Shown: positions 9,329-18,681 of the stretch, piece by piece | How positions within the stretch are numbered: position 1 is the stretch's first letter | Layout of the letters: each line of letters starts with the position of its first letter | Assembly (NCBI GenBank): GCA_020632975.1 | Contig: JACKEL010000008.1 | Span: 248,001-312,000 of the forward strand | Direction: 5' to 3' | Length of the DNA: 64,000 nt | DNA from: Myxococcales bacterium | Lineage (GTDB): Bacteria > Myxococcota_C > UBA6777 | Position numbers and translations under genes: made by a program | Notes under the pieces: model-generated | Seen by the model: the letters and a program-made list of their open reading frames with translations, nothing else | Database searches by the model: none | What the model was told of the DNA's origin: nothing

Positions 9329-9650
9329 AACTACTTAACACTTTCCCCTACCTTCTTGAGGTCACTCTGAGGTCATTTTCTCCAAACCCCACACAAATCT
9401 CCCCCTAAACCATTCAACAACAATCCCCCCAAATACAAAAATATTTTTTATTTGAATAAATAACCTGAGTCGTCCCCTCAGAACTGTAAATCGCTGAAAT
9501 CATTGAATGTGAAAAGTCTTCTTAAAAAAGAAAAAGCTTGATTTGCCTGTATAAAGGGCATTTACAACAACCTCAAATTGAGAATTAAAAATGAAGGGAA
9601 CATCTCGGATAAATAACCTAAACATAAAACATATTAAACATTTCTAATCA
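9329..9650. other. AT-rich gene-free spacer after tRNA-Thr
   Basis: About 320 bases of A/T-rich sequence with no open frame of note. The phrase ATAAATAACCT occurs twice (near 9464 and 9609). The drop in G+C compared with the region left of the tRNA fits the edge of an acquired segment. Confidence 0.45.
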
Positions 9651-10043
9651 TTAAGAGGTTGGCTTGGCAGGGCTCATCAGTTCCCAAGCAAGCTTTGAAG
9701 CGGTGGGACCGAAGCCTTTGACAGTTTCAAGGAGGCTGCGGAATGCCTTTTCATCTCGAGACTTGAGATGTTTTTCCAAAGCATCGAGCGTTCCTGTTTG
9801 TATTGCGCCCATCAATTCCAGCAAACGCGGAGCGATGATGTAGGTGATACCACCACGATCATAGCCTGCCGTTTTGAGAGAATTGCCAAGCGTTTGCTCG
9901 TCCATCTTCAACACCTTTGCAGGCTCACACAAACCTGCAGATTGTAGGGAGTCTCGCAAGCCCCACGCCTTTTCCAAAGAATAGGAATACGTCGCAAGGG
10001 CTGTGACCACCAACTCTAAGCACTGTGCTTTTGAAAGACCCAT
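9651..10043 (-). CDS. Small protein with C-terminal helix-hairpin-helix-like motif
   Basis: About 130 residues when started at ATG 10043, which has GGAG seven bases upstream; the longer open frame runs into a repeat element and is unlikely. The N-terminal two-thirds is all-helical by appearance. The C-terminus LLETVKGFGPTASKLAWELM resembles the helix-hairpin-helix of HhH-GPD DNA glycosylases and endonuclease III, but the catalytic Lys/Asp region and iron-sulfur cysteines are absent, so a complete glycosylase is excluded. It lies at the tRNA side of the DISARM island, opposite in strand. A DNA-binding accessory role is a guess. Confidence 0.55.
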   Translation of the reverse strand: MGLSKAQCLELVVTALATYSYSLEKAWGLRDSLQSAGLCEPAKVLKMDEQTLGNSLKTAGYDRGGITYIIAPRLLELMGAIQTGTLDALEKHLKSRDEKAFRSLLETVKGFGPTASKLAWELMSPAKPTS

Positions 10044-10077
10044 ATTGTTTCTCCATAGGCTGCTTTGAGAAATATCC

Positions 10078-10387
10078 TTAGGAGTTACGCAATAGGAAAA
10101 AGAGGATACATTGGGGGAAGGATGAAGGCGCATGGTTCAAGACCTCACCCCCAATCCCTACGGGACTTTCCCCCTCTCCACCCATACGCCATCTTTCAGA
10201 TGGCACGGTATAGAGGGGGCTTTGGTATCCCCAACACTTCATCTGGATTCCATTCGAGTGGCTTTCTCCCCCTCTCTGTCGTGTTTGCAACGCAAACGTA
10301 TGGACGGAGAGCGGGATAAGGGTGAGGTCTTGAACCAAACCTACCCAAGCAAAAAGCTCCCCACCCACTCCACTGCGTAACTCCTAA
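10078..10387. mobile_element. MITE-like element with nested inverted repeats
   Basis: The outer ends are a perfect 14-base inverted repeat, TTAGGAGTTACGCA at 10078-10091 and its complement at 10374-10387. An inner perfect 17-base inverted repeat, GGTTCAAGACCTCACCC, lies at 10134-10150 and 10320-10336. TCC flanks both outer ends, possibly a 3-base target duplication. The 310 bases hold no gene. It sits 34 bases upstream of the start of the HhH-like gene and upstream of drmD, so it may affect both promoters. A non-autonomous transposon is the simplest reading; no matching transposase is in the window. Confidence 0.72.
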
Positions 10388-10642
10388 TCCTTGAGGTTTC
10401 CGCTTCCAAACGGCCTTCTAAAGAAAGCCACGTTTAATTTTCTGATCTTGTATAAGAATGATCTCCCTGCTTGCGTATGATTCTAGGTTTGTGTGTAATG
10501 TACCTCTTTGTGCCTTGGTGCCATCGAACTGTAATGAAAGCAAGAGGCGAAGAGATAGAGCTATTGCGGCTTGTTCAACATAGATGACTGCCTTTTGAGC
10601 TAACATTGGATATCCAGCCCGACACGTGTAAGGAGTCGCTGT

Positions 10643-13600
10643 ATGCAGCCAGAGATCGGCCAAATCGTTCGCGTTCGTTCACGTCAGTACCTTGTCGAAG
10701 ATATATCGAGGGCGCCTCTGCCACTCGCCGATAAAGTACACCAACGCAGCGATACTTTGATGACACTTTCATGTCTTGAAGACGACGCACAAGGCGAGCC
10801 TTTGCAAGTTCTTTGGGAGAGGGAGATCGACGCCAAGATACTCGGTCGTTCTAGTTGGAAACAAGCATCCCAACGCGGTTTCGATGAACCAAGCCTCTTT
10901 TCTGCTTACCTTCACACGCTGCGTTGGAACTGCGTTACCTCAACAGATCCAAAACTTTTCCAAGCGCCTTACCGTGCAGGGATCGAGGTAATGGCTTATC
11001 AACTAGAGCCTCTACGCAAGGCTTTGTTGATGCCCCGCGTCAATCTCTTTATCGCGGATGATGTGGGCCTAGGGAAGACCATCGAAGCGGGCTTGATCTT
11101 GCGAGAGATGCTGATGCGCCAAAAGGTCCGTCAGATCGTCATTTGTTGTCCTCCTTCTGTCACACTTCAATGGCAAGAGGAGATGGAGCAACGTTTTGGG
11201 CTCACATTTGTAGTCGTGGATCGCGCATTCATCACGCGTATCCGACGCGAGCGAGGGTATGGCATCAACCCGTGGACCACGCATACGCGCTTTATCATCT
11301 CCCAAGCCCTGATCCGTGACGAAGCTTACGCAGGTCCACTTCGCACTTGGCTTGGCACTTTTTCTCCGAGTTCGATGTTGATCCTCGACGAAGCGCATAA
11401 TGCTGCGCCTGCAAGCAGTGCTCGTTATGCGATCGATTCCAAGCTGACTCGCATCATTCGTGAGATGGCACCGCGCTTTGAGCATCGTCTCTTTCTTTCT
11501 GCGACACCTCACAACGGGCACTCAAATAGTTTTGCCGCGCTTTTGGAGATCCTTGACCCCCAACGTTTTTGTCGTGGCGTTCCTGTTTCTAGTGCAAAAC
11601 AACTTGATGCTGTGATGGTTCGCCGCCTCAAGGGTGATCTACGCGCTCTTGGAAGTGCTTTTCCCAAACGCGAAGTCCTGCGCATCGAGATACACGGCGA
11701 TCCCAAAAGTGAGCCCTCTTTGCGTTTGTCCTCTCTCTTGCAACAATATCGAGAAGCCCGAGAAGAACGGCTTGCGTATGCCTCACAAGCCCAACGAAAT
11801 AGTGCTTTGCTCGTTCTTACCTCTTTGCAAAAACGTTTACTTTCTTCTATTGAGGCTTTTGAGCGCACACTTCGCGTTCACAAAGGCGCTATCTTTCGGC
11901 AACTTGAAAAGAATGTCCCTGAGGCTCAAAACCTGCGACAAGGACTAGGCGATCTTTCCCTTTTGTTCGAGTCACCCGACGCAGATGACGAACGTGCAGA
12001 ACTCGACGAGGAGGATGTGCAAGCGGAAGAAGAAGCCCAGATGGTATCTGCCACAACAGCAGATCCAAATGCCCCCACCCAACGCGAGCTCGATCTCCTT
12101 GGAGAGATGAGCCAGATCGCACTCCAACAACGTTATCAACCTGACGGGAGAATTCGATTTCTTGTCGATTGGCTGCGCGAAAACCTTTGCCAAGGGATCG
12201 CCCAAGAAGGAAAGGCAGCAGATCCCGATCGTCCTTGGGCAGCGAAGCGTGTGCTCATCTTTACAGAGTACACAGACACCAAACGCTACCTGCAAAATCA
12301 ACTGGCTTCTGCTCTCGAAGGAACACATCTCGCGGAACTGCGCGTCGATACGTTTCATGGCGGGATGGGCGACGAAAGACGCGAAGAGATCAAGCGTGCC
12401 TTTAACACTGCTCCTGAAAAACACCCTCTACGAATCTTGATTGCAACCGATGCCGCAAGAGAAGGTGTGAACCTACAAAACTATTGCGCTGATCTTTTTC
12501 ACTTCGACATCCCATGGAATCCTAGTCGGATGGAACAGCGTAACGGTCGTATCGACCGAAAGTTACAACGCGCATCTGCTGTGCGATGTCATTATTTTGT
12601 GTACCCCGAACGTGCTGAAGATCGTGTCTTGGAAGCTCTTGTTCGTAAAACCAAGACCATTCGTGAGGAGTTGGGTTCTCTTTCGCCTGTCCTCGAACGC
12701 GAGCTAGACAAAACGTTGCGTGAAGGGATACGCCACAAGGATGTCGCAAGCCTTACCCAAAAGCTCGAAAGCATCGAGCAAAGCGATGCAAGTCTTTCTC
12801 TTGGGGTGCAGACCATCAAACGAGAACTCGAAGAAAGCCGTGAAGTCGATAAAAAACTCCTCAAGCAACTAGACGAACTTCGAGACATCCTCAAAAAGTC
12901 TCAAGACTGGCTCGCGTTAGATGAACGACATTTTCGTGATGCTCTCTCTGCTTCCTTAAAGCTGCTTGGTGCACTCCCCCTCGAACAAAAGACAACGACC
13001 ACCGAGGCTTGGCTCATCCCCACACCCGAAAAGCTACAACATGCAGATCCCACTTGGATCAATACACTCGATACCCTGCGGAAACCTCGGAAGCGCGGTC
13101 AGGATCGTTGGGCTTGGCGAAAAGAGTCTCCTATCCTTCCTGTGATCTTTCGTGATGCAGGACAGTTAGATGGTGAGTCGATACATCTTCACCTAGAACA
13201 TCGGCTTGTTCAGCGTTTGCTTGGACGCTTTCTTGCGCAAGGTTTTGTCCATGATGATCTCAGTCGCGCGTGTGTTTGTTTCTCTGATGATCCTTCTCCC
13301 AAAGTGATCTTGCTTGGACGTCTTTCTCTCTATGGAGACCGTGCTGCCCGACTTCATGACGAGATTATTGCTGCCGTTGCAGAGTGGAACCCCCTCGAAC
13401 AACGAGGAAGCAAAAAGCTCCGTGCGTTGGGAGAGTCCGCCAAAGAAGACATCTTGCGCTTGCTAGATACCTCTCTCGCGACACCAAGGCTGCGTGAAGT
13501 CCCTGAAACGGTACGCAAACAGTACTTGCGCTCTATCTCTATCGATGTTGAACAACTTGCAGAACCTCTCCAAAAACGAGCAGAGATCCTTGCCGAACGC

Positions 13601-13912
13601 GCCGCGAAAAAACTCTCTGAGCGCGGCGAAAAAGAAGCCGCCGAGATGGTCACCATCCTTCAAGATCAAGAAAAGCGTATTCAGAAGATGCTCTCTGATG
13701 ACCAAATAGAAGAACAAAAACAGCTTTTTCTAGGCTTCGTGGAAGAAGAAAAGAAACAGTATGAAGCGGATCGTCGTTATTGGCCCAAACGACTCGAACG
13801 CATCAAAACAGAACTTCAAGAAGAACCCGAGCGGATCAAGGCATCTTACGTCGTCAAAGCAAGGCGAATCGAACCCGTTGGGATCGTGTATTTGGCCCCG
13901 ATCTCTGGATAG
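10643..13912 (+). CDS. drmD: DISARM class 1 SNF2-family helicase DrmD
   Basis: A 1089-residue SF2 helicase of SNF2/RapA type. Motif I is DDVGLGKTIEAG (about residue 137), followed by DEAH-type box LILDEAHN (about 250) and SATPHNGH (about 285). Helicase C-domain motifs TDAAREGVNLQ and PWNPSRMEQRNGRIDR follow, with a long coiled-coil C-terminus rich in Glu/Lys. ATG 10643 has TAAGGAG seven bases upstream. In class 1 DISARM, drmD stands before the adenine methylase drmMI, exactly as here (42 bases apart). DISARM restricts unmodified phage DNA; DrmD's exact step is not settled. The family call is strong, and the drmD name rests on context. Confidence 0.9.
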   Translation: MQPEIGQIVRVRSRQYLVEDISRAPLPLADKVHQRSDTLMTLSCLEDDAQGEPLQVLWEREIDAKILGRSSWKQASQRGFDEPSLFSAYLHTLRWNCVTSTDPKLFQAPYRAGIEVMAYQLEPLRKALLMPRVNLFIADDVGLGKTIEAGLILREMLMRQKVRQIVICCPPSVTLQWQEEMEQRFGLTFVVVDRAFITRIRRERGYGINPWTTHTRFIISQALIRDEAYAGPLRTWLGTFSPSSMLILDEAHNAAPASSARYAIDSKLTRIIREMAPRFEHRLFLSATPHNGHSNSFAALLEILDPQRFCRGVPVSSAKQLDAVMVRRLKGDLRALGSAFPKREVLRIEIHGDPKSEPSLRLSSLLQQYREAREERLAYASQAQRNSALLVLTSLQKRLLSSIEAFERTLRVHKGAIFRQLEKNVPEAQNLRQGLGDLSLLFESPDADDERAELDEEDVQAEEEAQMVSATTADPNAPTQRELDLLGEMSQIALQQRYQPDGRIRFLVDWLRENLCQGIAQEGKAADPDRPWAAKRVLIFTEYTDTKRYLQNQLASALEGTHLAELRVDTFHGGMGDERREEIKRAFNTAPEKHPLRILIATDAAREGVNLQNYCADLFHFDIPWNPSRMEQRNGRIDRKLQRASAVRCHYFVYPERAEDRVLEALVRKTKTIREELGSLSPVLERELDKTLREGIRHKDVASLTQKLESIEQSDASLSLGVQTIKRELEESREVDKKLLKQLDELRDILKKSQDWLALDERHFRDALSASLKLLGALPLEQKTTTTEAWLIPTPEKLQHADPTWINTLDTLRKPRKRGQDRWAWRKESPILPVIFRDAGQLDGESIHLHLEHRLVQRLLGRFLAQGFVHDDLSRACVCFSDDPSPKVILLGRLSLYGDRAARLHDEIIAAVAEWNPLEQRGSKKLRALGESAKEDILRLLDTSLATPRLREVPETVRKQYLRSISIDVEQLAEPLQKRAEILAERAAKKLSERGEKEAAEMVTILQDQEKRIQKMLSDDQIEEQKQLFLGFVEEEKKQYEADRRYWPKRLERIKTELQEEPERIKASYVVKARRIEPVGIVYLAPISG

Positions 13913-13954
13913 CCCACCCATACAAGACATCCACCACACAGGAGCCTGATTCTC

Positions 13955-16702
13955 ATGTCGATTTCTCCTGAGCTACGCGATCACAAAGAATGGCTTGGTT
14001 ATCTTCAACCCGTCGGCCTTGTTGTTGCGCCTCCCGCGCTTCTTCACGCACAAGCCATCGTCAGCCGCAATGTGATCGAGCTTCAACAAACCTTGCTTCA
14101 ACATGTTGCAACCGATCCAAGCGACCTCTACAAAGAGCGCGTTTTTATACAAGATCTCCGCGAGTTTTTCTGTGGCTTCTTAGGATGGGATTCTGAAGAA
14201 CTCCAAGCCCACGAAGATATCGAACCGACCTACCGCGCTGAGCTCGAAACCTATCTCCCAGAGTACGATGAGACCTTGCACGCGGACTTTGCCCTTGCTC
14301 ACGACAGTGGAGATCGTTGGCAACTTCTGATCATGCGCACAGAAAAAGCAGCCGATCTTGATCGAGCTTACCGAAAAAGCTCGACAGGATGGGACGCCTC
14401 GCCACAAGCTCGTATCGAACGATTACTGCGCGAAACAGGCCACAACATCGGCATCTTGACCAATGATACAGAGGTGAGACTCGTTTACGCACCACGTGGT
14501 GAGTCTCCTGGTCATCTCACTTTTCCCATCACCGCGATGACTGAAGTCTCAGGACGTCTGATCCTTGGTGCTTTCCACATGCTGTTTGAACAAGGACGAA
14601 TCTTCCACAAGCCCGAAGATCGACGCCTCGAAAGTATCCTCCAACAAAGCCGTACCTACCAAAGTGAGGTCTCTACACAACTCGCGGAACAAGTCCTTGC
14701 CGCGATGATCGAGCTGCTACAAGGACTCCAAGCTGCCGACGCTTCCGCTGGTGGCCGCTTGTTAGAGATCGCCGAGGCTTCGCAACGCCAAGAGATCTAC
14801 GGTGGCTTGCTCACCACGCTCCTGCGTTTGGTGTTCCTGCTTTATGCAGAAGATCGGGGGCTGATGCCTGATGACCCTGTTTATGTCGAGTATTACGCAG
14901 TATCAGGTCTTTTTGAAAAGCTGCGCGAAGATATGGGCCGCTATCCCGACACGATGGACCAACGTTATGGCGCATGGGCGCAATTAATCAGCCTTTTTCG
15001 CATCGTCTATGATGGCGGTGGATACGGTGGTTTCCAGTTGCCTCGTCGTTATGGAAAGCTCTTCGATCCTGACGCTTATCCTTTCCTTGAAGGTCGGCCC
15101 CAAGGCACCCGCAGGAATGCTTCTTCTGGTCCACTTGAGCCACCACGTATCTCCGATGGTGTGATCTATCGCGTCCTTTCGAACCTTCTGATCATGGCAG
15201 GCGAACGCATCTCCTATCGTGCCCTTGATGTCGAACAGATCGGCTCTGTGTATGAAGCGATGATGGGCTTTACCGTCGAAGCTGCAACAGGCGCATCCAT
15301 CGCCGTGAAGCCGCACCATGTCGTGATCGATCTGGATGCTTTGCTCACCACCAAACCCAAGGATCGCGCCAAACAGCTCGCAGAACAAAGCGCTTGCAAG
15401 ATGACAGGCAAGGCGCTCGATGCGCTTAAAGAAGCTACCACCGCAGAAGATATCGTTGCTGCTTTGGAACGCAAAGTTTCGCCTCGAACACCGCTGATCT
15501 TGCCCGCAGGATCGTTGTTTTTGCAGCCTGGAGAGGAGCGGCGTAAGACAGGTTCTCACTACACCCCACGCGCCCTCACCTCCCCCATCGTCGAAAGCAC
15601 CTTGCAACCGATCTTTGCAACGTTGGGAAGCCGCATTACCCCTGAGCAGATCCTTGGACTCAAGATCTGCGATCCTGCAATGGGATCGGGCGCATTCCTC
15701 GTGGAGACCTGCCGCCAACTCGCAGAAAAGCTCGTGGAAGCTTGGAAGCTCCATGATGCCCTGCCTGCCATCCCACCCGATGAAGACCCGCTACTCCACG
15801 CCCGTCGCGTCGTCGCGCAGTGTTGTCTCTACGGCGTGGACAAGAATCCTTTTGCGGTCGATCTCGCCAAGCTCTCGTTGTGGTTGGTGACCCTTGCCAA
15901 AGATCACCCCTTTACCTTTCTCGATCATGCCCTAAAATGCGGAGATTCACTCGTAGGACTGAGTCGCGATCAGATCAACAACTTTCATTGGTCCGCAACC
16001 GCCGATCAGATGTCCATCGACCGCATGTTGGATAAGCCTCTCTTTGATGCTCTAGAAAAACGCCAAGCGATCTATCAGCTCGAAGACTCCGAGCTCGCAG
16101 AAGATCAAAAGCGCCAACTCTTGCGCGATGCTGAAGATGCCCAAGACCAGATCCGCACCTTGGGCGACTTAATCGTGTACGCCTTTTTCTCAGAAGAAAA
16201 ACAAAAACAACGAGAGGCCGCACTAGGCGAGATCCAAAGGAAAGTCTTGTTGTGGCGCGATACGCAGATCGAGTTTGCGGCCCTACGAAAATACGTGGAA
16301 GAGATGCGCATGGTATGGCCCCAGCCTGTCTTGCCCTTCCATTGGGAAATCGAGTTCCCCGAAGTTTTCCTTGGTAAAAAAGTAGGCTTCGATGCCATGG
16401 TTGGAAACCCACCCTTTTTGGGAGGACGAAGAACAACGACGGTCTTGGGGGAAAGGTATCGTGATTGGTTGGCTCTTGTCCCAGAGTCAAGCAGCAACGG
16501 TGATCTTTGTTCTTTCTTCTTTCGGAGGGCATTTGAACTTATTCGTCATAATGGATGTTTCGGCCTGATCGCCACCAATACCATCGCGCAAGGAGACACC
16601 CGTACAACAGGGTTGCGTTGGATATGCGTCAATGGTGGCACCATCTATGAAGCCCAGCGTCGTTTTAAATGGCCGGGCTTGCCGCTGTCGTCAGCATCGT
16701 GA
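13955..16702 (+). CDS. drmMI: DISARM N6-adenine methylase DrmMI, N-terminal part (frameshifted)
   Basis: 915 residues carrying the catalytic half of a PglX-like DNA adenine methyltransferase. The SAM-binding motif is DPAMGSGAFLVE (about residue 573) and the catalytic motif is NPPF in VGNPPFLGG (about 816). The frame ends in an out-of-place tail after KWPG at about 16678, while the neighbouring frame continues with LAAVVSIV..., so one base is missing near 16676-16680. The C-terminal 370 residues, expected to hold target recognition, are in the next entry. AGGAG lies ten bases before ATG 13955. Either a real inactivating mutation or a sequence error. Confidence 0.88.
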   Translation: MSISPELRDHKEWLGYLQPVGLVVAPPALLHAQAIVSRNVIELQQTLLQHVATDPSDLYKERVFIQDLREFFCGFLGWDSEELQAHEDIEPTYRAELETYLPEYDETLHADFALAHDSGDRWQLLIMRTEKAADLDRAYRKSSTGWDASPQARIERLLRETGHNIGILTNDTEVRLVYAPRGESPGHLTFPITAMTEVSGRLILGAFHMLFEQGRIFHKPEDRRLESILQQSRTYQSEVSTQLAEQVLAAMIELLQGLQAADASAGGRLLEIAEASQRQEIYGGLLTTLLRLVFLLYAEDRGLMPDDPVYVEYYAVSGLFEKLREDMGRYPDTMDQRYGAWAQLISLFRIVYDGGGYGGFQLPRRYGKLFDPDAYPFLEGRPQGTRRNASSGPLEPPRISDGVIYRVLSNLLIMAGERISYRALDVEQIGSVYEAMMGFTVEAATGASIAVKPHHVVIDLDALLTTKPKDRAKQLAEQSACKMTGKALDALKEATTAEDIVAALERKVSPRTPLILPAGSLFLQPGEERRKTGSHYTPRALTSPIVESTLQPIFATLGSRITPEQILGLKICDPAMGSGAFLVETCRQLAEKLVEAWKLHDALPAIPPDEDPLLHARRVVAQCCLYGVDKNPFAVDLAKLSLWLVTLAKDHPFTFLDHALKCGDSLVGLSRDQINNFHWSATADQMSIDRMLDKPLFDALEKRQAIYQLEDSELAEDQKRQLLRDAEDAQDQIRTLGDLIVYAFFSEEKQKQREAALGEIQRKVLLWRDTQIEFAALRKYVEEMRMVWPQPVLPFHWEIEFPEVFLGKKVGFDAMVGNPPFLGGRRTTTVLGERYRDWLALVPESSSNGDLCSFFFRRAFELIRHNGCFGLIATNTIAQGDTRTTGLRWICVNGGTIYEAQRRFKWPGLPLSSAS

Positions 16703-17805
16703 TGATTCACAAAGGCCCGTACAGCGGGGAGAAGCTTCTCGATGGCCGCGCCGTCGATGAGATTACCGCCTTCCTTTTTCATGCAGGTGGCTACGAAAAT
16801 CCTCATCAACTACAAGCGAATGCGGGCATGAGCTTTGTTGGGAGTTATGTGCTTGGGATGGGCTTTACCTTCGATGACACGGACAGTAAGGGGGTGGCCA
16901 ACCCCCTCTCAGAGATGGACCGATTGATTGCAAAAGACCCGCGTAATGCCGAGCGGATCTGTCCTTATATCGGAGGTTCTGAGGTCAACTCAAGCCCCAC
17001 GCAGAGTCACCATCGCTATGTGATCAACTTTGGCGAGATGAGCGAAGCCGAGGCCCGTCAATGGCCCGACTTGATGCAGATATTGGAAGAAAAAGTCAAA
17101 CCAGAGCGAGATAAGCAAAAACGCCATCATCTAAGAGAAAGATGGTGGCAACATGCGGAGACAAGACCCGCGCTATTTCGTGCGATGGAGGGGCTGGACC
17201 GCGTCTTGGTTTGTAATGGCGGTACAGGCGCAACAAAGTATCTTGCTTTTGCAAGGTTAACAAGCACGTTTGTTTTCTCACAAACGCTTTGCGTTTTTAC
17301 TATCAAGAATGACTCCATCTTTACTTTACTGCAGTCTCGCATCCACGATGTTTGGGCAAGGTTTTTTGGTTCCTCGCTGGGAGACGGTTTGCGTTACAAT
17401 TCTTCAGATTGTTTTGAGACATTCCCTTTTCCGAAGGGGTGGGAAAACAACGAGGCTTTGGAGAAGATCGGCGAGGCTTATTATCAATACAGAGCAGCGT
17501 TGATGGTGGAGACTGAGAAAGGACTCACACAGACCTACAACCGCTTCCACGATCCCGAAGAGACCTCGCCTGATATCCTCAAGCTACGGGCGTTACACGA
17601 AGAGATGGATCAGGCGGTGTTGGCAGCGTACGGCTGGAGCGATATCCCCACAACATGCGAGTTCTTGCTCGATTATGAAGAAGATGACGACGAAAGCAGC
17701 AAGCGAAAAAAACCCTACCGTTATCGCTGGCCTGAAGAAGTCCATGATGAAGTGCTCGCACGATTGCTGGCGTTGAACCAAGAACGCCACGAGCAGGAGA
17801 CCTGA
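16669..17805 (+). CDS. drmMI: DISARM methylase DrmMI, C-terminal part (separated by frameshift)
   Basis: 378 residues in the -1 frame relative to the preceding coding region and overlapping its end. Joining the two after KWPG gives one continuous protein of about 1285 residues, the expected size of DrmMI/PglX-type enzymes. This part has the look of a target-recognition domain (YIGGSEVNSSPTQSHHRYVINF, LVCNGGTGATKYLAF) and ends in an acidic/basic tail (DYEEDDDESSKRKK). The ATG at 16669 is only the first in-frame ATG and lacks a ribosome site, so independent translation is doubtful. Confidence 0.82.
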   Translation: MAGLAAVVSIVMIHKGPYSGEKLLDGRAVDEITAFLFHAGGYENPHQLQANAGMSFVGSYVLGMGFTFDDTDSKGVANPLSEMDRLIAKDPRNAERICPYIGGSEVNSSPTQSHHRYVINFGEMSEAEARQWPDLMQILEEKVKPERDKQKRHHLRERWWQHAETRPALFRAMEGLDRVLVCNGGTGATKYLAFARLTSTFVFSQTLCVFTIKNDSIFTLLQSRIHDVWARFFGSSLGDGLRYNSSDCFETFPFPKGWENNEALEKIGEAYYQYRAALMVETEKGLTQTYNRFHDPEETSPDILKLRALHEEMDQAVLAAYGWSDIPTTCEFLLDYEEDDDESSKRKKPYRYRWPEEVHDEVLARLLALNQERHEQET

Positions 17806-17820
17806 TGATGGGCTGCTTAT

Positions 17821-18139
17821 GACCCTCACCCCCCAACCCCCTCTCCCTGCGGGCGTTCGCTTTGCTCACTGCAAGGCGAGGGGGCGCAAAGGCAAGGTAA
17901 CCTTCACCTTCCAAAAAGGAGCCATCCGCGCGAAAAACCCATCGCAAGGAGAGGGGGCGCAAAGGCAAGGTAACCTTCACCCCGTCCCTTCGGGACTTTC
18001 CCCTCTCCCTGCGAGCGTTCGCGATGCTCACTGCAAGGCGAGGAGGAGAAAAGACAATCGATATCCGTGTTGTGCGGCTTTCGTCTCCCCCTTCTCCTCC
18101 GTGGCAACGGGGAGAAGGGGGTTGGGGGGATGAGGGGTC
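17821..18139. repeat. C-rich inverted-repeat-bounded element with internal direct repeats
   Basis: The left end (17821-17847) and right end (18110-18139) are imperfect inverted copies of a C-rich sequence of about 27-30 bases starting GACCC(C)TCA and ending CTCCC. Inside, GGGGCGCAAAGGCAAGGTAA occurs twice (near 17880 and 17955) and a GCTCACTGCAAGGCGAGG phrase twice. The right end also forms a local hairpin, CCCCCTTCTCC with GGAGAAGGGGG. It separates drmMI from the DUF559 gene, whose first possible ATG lies in the right repeat. A similar C-rich phrase (GGGACTTTCCCC..CTCTCC) occurs inside the element at 10078-10387. Confidence 0.65.
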
Positions 18140-18162
18140 TTCACAAACAGAAGAGGCAGCTC

Positions 18163-18492
18163 ATGAAAAAGATCGAAAGGGCAAGAGAGTTACGTAAAGA
18201 GATGACAGAGGCAGAGAAAAAGGCTTGGGAGTTTTTACGAGATCGACGTTTGGGTGGGCTCAAATTTAGAAGGCAGCATGTTATTGCTGGATATATTGTG
18301 GATTTTTACTGTGCGGAAAGAAAGCTTGTTTTGGAGATAGATGGAGAGGTTCATCAACAAGCAGAGCAGAAGGCTTATGACGAACATCGCAGCCAAGTTT
18401 TAAGTGAGCAAGGCTTGCAGATTGTTCGGATTGCAAATGGGGATGTAGGCGAGTCTTTTTTCTGTAAGTTGAGGGAAAAGCTTAACTTGTAG
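18163..18492 (+). CDS. DUF559 (Vsr-like) endonuclease-fold protein
   Basis: About 109 residues from ATG 18163; an in-frame ATG at 18130 lies in the flanking repeat. The pattern RELRKEMTEAEKKAWEFLRD, KFRRQHVIAGYIVDFYC, LVLEIDGEVH and QIVRIANGDV is that of DUF559, a compact relative of very-short-patch-repair and restriction endonucleases. The probable active-site acids are the Asp of VDFY and the Glu/Asp of EIDGE. Composition is AT-richer than the DISARM genes. It lies between drmMI and the large helicase-nuclease, which itself ends in a related nuclease domain. Biological role unknown; a defence or mobile-element function is likely by context. Confidence 0.8.
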   Translation: MKKIERARELRKEMTEAEKKAWEFLRDRRLGGLKFRRQHVIAGYIVDFYCAERKLVLEIDGEVHQQAEQKAYDEHRSQVLSEQGLQIVRIANGDVGESFFCKLREKLNL

Positions 18493-18681
18493 AAAGGTTA
18501 TTTCTTGGCAAACAGCGGTTTTCTCCGCTCCAAGGTCTATTTATGGAAAGAAATCTTCTTTAGAGAAAGATTTAGAGAAGGACGTGATAGGTAGTTGTCA
18601 TGATATCCTTTGGAAGATAGACTACAAGCAATTTTGTGTAGAGCCAGCATCTATAGGGAGAGCCAAAGAAAGGACCAAAGA

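Noticed and set aside
16660..16695. Programmed -1 frameshift in drmMI
   Set aside because: No slippery heptamer or obvious downstream structure; a deletion or sequencing error is simpler.
17821..18139. Coding sequence in the C-rich element
   Set aside because: Open frames through it change with each repeat copy and lack start signals; the inverted and direct repeats explain the sequence.
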